Positions 63,801 through 64,000 of a stretch of DNA of 64,000 bases are shown here, piece after piece. How positions within the stretch are numbered: position 1 is the stretch's first letter; the number at the start of each line of letters is the position of its first letter. The notes under the pieces were generated by a model. That model was not told the origin of the DNA, did not search any database, and saw only the letters and a program-made list of their open reading frames with translations. The DNA is taken from positions 1-64,000 of the forward strand of contig DATKCT010000197.1 of NCBI GenBank assembly GCA_035513055.1, read 5' to 3'. A program made the translations under genes and the position numbers. The DNA comes from DATKCT01 sp035513055 (lineage in GTDB: Bacteria > Verrucomicrobiota > Verrucomicrobiia > Verrucomicrobiales > DEV007).

Positions 63801-64000
63801 ACCTCGATGACGACATCCAGAAGGTTGTACAACTCGGAACGCGTCTCCCAATTGTAGAGGGGCTCGCGCAGGAGATCATACTGCGTCTTGAGCGCGGTGA
63901 GATAATGCCCCCATGCGTCTCCATGCCCGTGGGGATAAAGGAGGAGGGCGTCGCTTTCGTCGATGAACCCATCCGTGTTGGCGTCTTGCAGATTGTAGTT
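60845..64000 (-). CDS. Large, mainly helical protein of unknown function (5' end beyond window)
   Basis: The frame is open from the stop at 60845 to the right edge, giving 1051 residues with no start in view; an apparent start at 63832 is only an internal TTG. The first visible residues contain DANTDGFIDESDALLLYP, an EF-hand/dockerin-like loop. Most of the chain is long amphipathic helices (NYRKELIEIFGTPYLG, LRIEIFKELDSMRQKSEEFR, RSAALQNYRSAFDLAVRYAY). The C-terminus is strand-rich, ending LLDHFGFSGN. It does not match a family I can name. The helical part faintly recalls Tc-toxin A subunits, but I cannot support this. It ends 21 bp before the RTX/Calx-beta gene, same strand. Confidence 0.75.
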   Translation of the reverse strand, partial: NYNLQDANTDGFIDESDALLLYPHGHGDAWGHYLTALKTQYDLLREPLYNWETRSELYNLLDVVIEVDFRDERKFAATAAAKAKAGAEVVDLTYRSKYVENPGGQWQGYTDSDAGRGWGVEEWARRAGQGAYFDWITANALLPAAHPNLQLEGIQKVDRTTNKDIGVISANLTHIQQVFDNANAGINPAGVAGDTVPFDINPILYYAGYVIDDEGREGHTHFEQIYTRALTALKNAMALYEAADAHKARLREVSDLEDSFQREVFEQDLNYRKELIEIFGTPYLGTIGSGKLYPAGYEGPDLITWMYADVREITAQTVPGPTVTFGGSLVFDSSLGRYSYDGGGEGTDYSFIHSVAGDGSGRFLYNNGIFSVRGDFRDRFAPTFIGSSISDFRSRFQANADVNYTGDASRRVDLQNFTLPMMARGFTFQAPPEWGIRRSPGKLQNLVHEMLQQEAALASSVAAWDAFQGGLWRQIELFNAKFDLDITIRAIDGGFLLAEEAANGLILGFKAASAANEIIAEALGDDAIHVGGEAVPKNLPTGGLAVSPGDSLAPIRAAFAVTGSFSKAGFTATKIAWDKAVDTTEFIRDLAKHVLEFTKDNLERDYGLQEALVGLENMIGDEAKLRIEIFKELDSMRQKSEEFRTAIADGQRLIDEREAYNKRVAVLAQRNRYQDMTFRVARSAALQNYRSAFDLAVRYAYLAGKAYDYETSLPDNHAASALPILSEIVGARYLGALDGDGNPELRGGLAGQMAQMKANFAVLRNQLGFANPSNELSRFSIRSELLRLTDDDEGSELWREALSDATPGTGFYVDDLWALPEFRRHCRPFVPLSGGAQPALVLSFSTSIRPGENVFGLVQAGGDHTFNASNFATKIRSVGVWFEGYDNTELTQTPRVYMIPAGTDFQRMPYSDDFNPRSWNLIDSRIPVPYPITSAAVEDGTFIPLVDSLSEPLGEPRRHSMFRAYHSDPDVGTDEFDDSEVIWNTRLGGRSVWNNRWLLIIPGLTLHADPEEGLRTFIHGPVVDPETKERDPSRAVRDIRILLDHFGFSGN

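Noticed and set aside
63830..63832. TTG at 63832 as the start of the last gene
   Set aside because: The frame remains open for the remaining 56 codons to the window edge and these contain an EF-hand-like loop, so the gene begins outside the window.

Overview
The window looks like a piece of a high-GC, Gram-negative chromosome, most likely from the phylum Verrucomicrobiota (inference). Support: outer-membrane and lipoprotein machinery (TolC, LspA, lipoproteins), a PVC-like mix of families (CehA/McbA metallohydrolase, serine hydrolase-NamZ fusion, GYF-AIM24 protein, paired bacterial PH-domain proteins), and very large Ca-binding/cadherin-like secreted proteins ending in a Y-x-E-x-S-x-D-L-x-x-W type module. 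No rRNA, tRNA, CRISPR array, prophage or insertion sequence was recognised. Most genes lack a strong Shine-Dalgarno sequence, so several starts were chosen by signal peptide, overlap with the upstream gene, or known family start.

Layout. 0.3-4.3 kb: a minus-strand iron(III) ABC importer (binding protein, fused permease, ATPase). 4.4-9.9 kb: two secreted proteins of unknown function and a serine hydrolase-NamZ fusion. 10-17.5 kb: a MidA-type methyltransferase, a class A PBP whose transpeptidase SxxK motif is altered, TolC, a LolD/MacB-like ATPase and a zinc-ribbon membrane protein. 17.5-21.9 kb: the conserved minus-strand block rpmH-rnpA-yidD-yidC-jag followed by rpoZ and smpB. 22.1-23.1 kb: rplM-rpsI, divergent from rpmH, then a short cysteine-rich ORF with a strong ribosome-binding site.

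23.3-29.3 kb: a small membrane protein, a metallohydrolase with two EF-hand loops, and a D-amino-acid cluster (D-TA/D-serine dehydratase-like PLP enzyme, M19 dipeptidase, RidA). 29.7-33.5 kb: a secreted protein of unknown function and a histidine kinase/response regulator pair. 33.6-36.2 kb: two PH-domain membrane proteins and a GYF-AIM24 protein. 36.2-42.4 kb: ruvB, ileS, lspA, a MoaD-like protein and an M20 peptidase.

42.4-64.0 kb is one minus-strand run devoted to the cell exterior: a large mainly helical protein that continues past the right edge, an RTX/Calx-beta protein, a lipoprotein parvulin-type peptidyl-prolyl isomerase, a 3502-residue cadherin-like/beta-helix protein, and a matrixin-like metalloprotease with seven Calx-beta domains. 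The tight spacing and the folding factor placed among huge export substrates suggest a dedicated surface-protein system. This is the most interesting part of the window.

Two families of short dispersed palindromic repeats were found by eye (150-209 with 37279-37335; 9928-9944 with 18446-18470).
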